DNA from: Planctomycetota bacterium
Lineage (GTDB): Bacteria; Planctomycetota; UBA1135; GCA-002686595
DNA: 64,000 nt
Direction: 5' to 3'
NCBI GenBank assembly: GCA_020638875.1
Contig: JACKHS010000005.1
Coordinates: 62,001 to 126,000, forward strand
Positions 62,644 through 64,000 of this stretch are shown piece after piece (position 1 is the first letter of the stretch; the number at the start of each line of letters is the position of its first letter). The notes beneath the pieces are model-generated. The model was not told the DNA's origin. It did no database searches and saw only the letters and a program-made list of their open reading frames with translations. The position numbers and the translations under genes were made by a program.

Positions 62644-64000
62644 ATGCAGCTCCCCGCAGCCTTCTCTCCCCCCCGGACCTCGTGGCGTCGCCTGCTCCCC
62701 GGCGCCGCGCTCCTCCCGCTGCTGGGGATCGCAGCCTGCACCGCGGTGGGGCCCGACTACCACGCCCCGAGCCCGCCATGCCCGAGGCGTACCGCGAGGC
62801 CGCGCCCGCCGACGCCGACGTCGCGGACGCCGCGCCCGCGGCGCGCGAGGACTGGTGGGCGCTCTTCGACGACCCCGCGCTGACCGAGCTCGTCGGCCGC
62901 GTGCGCGCGAACAACCACGAGCTGCTCGCCGCGCTGCAACGCCTCGAGCAGGCGCGCGCGCTGCTCGACGTCTCGCGCAGCGCGGGCCAGCCGCAGGTCG
63001 CGCTCGAGCCGTCGTGGCGCCGCGCGCAGACCTCCGACGCGGTCGAGTTCCTGCCCGGCGTGACGAACGGCCGCACGCAGAACACCTCGACCGTCGTCGC
63101 GACGGCCGCGTGGGAGCTCGACCTCTTCGGGCGCATCCGGCGCGGCAACGAGGCCGCGCTCGCCGACGCCGAGGCCGCCGCGGCCGACGCCGACGCGCTG
63201 CTGCTGCTGCTCTCCACCGAGGCGGCGCGCGGCTACCTCGGCGTGCGCGCGCTCGACCGCGAGCTCGAGGTCGTGCGCCGCGCCGTGGAGACGCGCCGCG
63301 AGGGCGTGGCGCTGCTGCGCAAGCGCTTCGAGCTCGGCGCGACGAGCGAGCTCGACGTGGCGCGCGCCGAGACGCAGCTCGCGCAGGCCGAGGCCGACCT
63401 CGCCGCGCTCGAGCGCGCGCGCGCGCCGCGGCCGAGCACGCGCTCGCGGTGCTCGTCGGCGAGCCCGCGTCGACCTTCGCGCTGCCGCCCGCGCCGCTCG
63501 GCGGCGAACCGCCCAGCGTGCCGGCGGGGCTGCCCGCGGAGCTCCTGCGCGCGCGCCCCGACGTGCGCCGCGCCGAGCGCCGGCTGGCCGCCGAGAACGC
63601 GCGCGTCGGCGTCGCCACCGCCGCGTTCTACCCGAGCGTCTCGCTGACCGGTCAAGCCGGCTGGCAGGCGACCGACGAGGGCGACCTCTTCCGGCCCAGC
63701 TCGCGCATGTGGGGCATCAGCCCGAGCGTGTACCTACCGCTCTTCCAGGGCAGCCGCAACGAGGCCGCGCTCGCGCGCGCGCAGGCGCGCTACGAAGAGG
63801 TCCTCGAGGCCTACCAGCAGGCCGTGCTCACCGCTCTCGCCGAGGTCGAGACCGCGCTCGTCGGTCGTCGCACGCTCGGCGAGGAGTCCGCCGCGCAGGA
63901 CCGCGCGTTGGCCGCCGCGCGGCGCGCGCGCGAGCTCTCCCGCGCGCGCTACGACGCGGGCACCGTCGACTACCTCACCGTCCTCGACGCCGAGCGCACC
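62644..64000 (+). pseudogene. TolC/NodT-type outer-membrane efflux lipoprotein, frameshifted and running off the window
   Basis: ATG 62644 begins a lipoprotein signal (LLPLLGIAAC) followed by TAVGPDYHAP, as in NodT proteins. At about 62773 the protein continues in another frame (PEPAMPEAYREA.., ..WWALFDDPALTELV..), consistent with a missing C in a CCCC run. At about 63414-63432, inside a CG repeat, it changes frame again to ..AEHALAVLVGEPASTFALPPAPLG.. and ..RVGVATAAFYPSVSLTGQAGW.., which runs to the last base. The tail is missing because the window ends. It would be the outer-membrane channel of an RND or MFS-type efflux pump under TetR control. Confidence 0.8.

Overview
The window is very GC-rich, compact bacterial chromosome, and its codons end overwhelmingly in G or C. 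It most resembles a marine-type planctomycete (Planctomycetota). This rests on a MoxR / VWA / DUF58 locus with an embedded ABC transporter, secreted proteins with a Cys-rich 'GDAGGCPCNNP'-type C-terminal module, a choice-of-anchor-Q-like beta-helix protein, tandem OprP-like porins and DUF-type outer-membrane proteins. The phylum call is an inference from gene content; no rRNA is present.

Layout. 1-840: end of a membrane protein and a zinc-ribbon membrane protein. 1.3-3.6 kb: two tandem OprO/OprP-type porins (minus strand). 4.2-7.2 kb (minus): translation and cofactor genes (arfB, DUF971, tRNA-Phe, ribF, def). 7.4-9.0 kb: TPR protein and rpsT. 9.2-16.8 kb (plus): a DUF4175-like membrane protein interrupted by an in-frame stop, a MoxR ATPase, a large membrane protein, an ABC ATPase and permease, and a DUF58 protein. 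17.2-21.8 kb (minus): two BatA-like VWA membrane proteins facing that operon. 22-30.6 kb: two Fpg-family DNA glycosylases flanking a lipoprotein and a giant AsmA/DUF748-like protein. 30.7-33.7 kb: an EfpL-type elongation factor, a YhhQ transporter and a secreted protein. 33.9-36.7 kb: an O-carbamoyltransferase with a polysaccharide deacetylase. 36.9-40.4 kb: slyD, speA, dus. 40.5-45.9 kb (plus): VOC lipoprotein, PLP dehydratase, degenerate sulfatase-like protein, SPOUT methyltransferase, PduO-type adenosyltransferase, MiaE-like hydroxylase, acylphosphatase. 46-51 kb: outer-membrane DUF3187-like protein, MddA-like methyltransferase, secreted beta-helix protein. 51-57.7 kb (minus): a small Cys protein, an active/inactive M14 peptidase pair, patatin, broken methyltransferase, DUF6624-like lipoprotein, Smr. 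57.9-61.8 kb: Cys-rich lipoprotein, Fur/PerR, rubrerythrin, Fe-S oxidoreductase, DUF3501, peroxiredoxin. 61.9-64 kb: TetR regulator divergent from a TolC/NodT-type efflux lipoprotein that runs off the end.

Two whole-window patterns stand out. First, several genes without a Shine-Dalgarno have a TANNNT hexamer ending about 6 nt before the start codon, which suggests leaderless transcripts. Second, transcription units tend to end in long perfect GC-rich stems with no U-tract. Four genes also carry frameshifts in GC-repeat or homopolymer runs. Their clustering and compensating nature suggests sequencing or assembly indels at least as much as real decay, so these genes should be rechecked before any biological reading.
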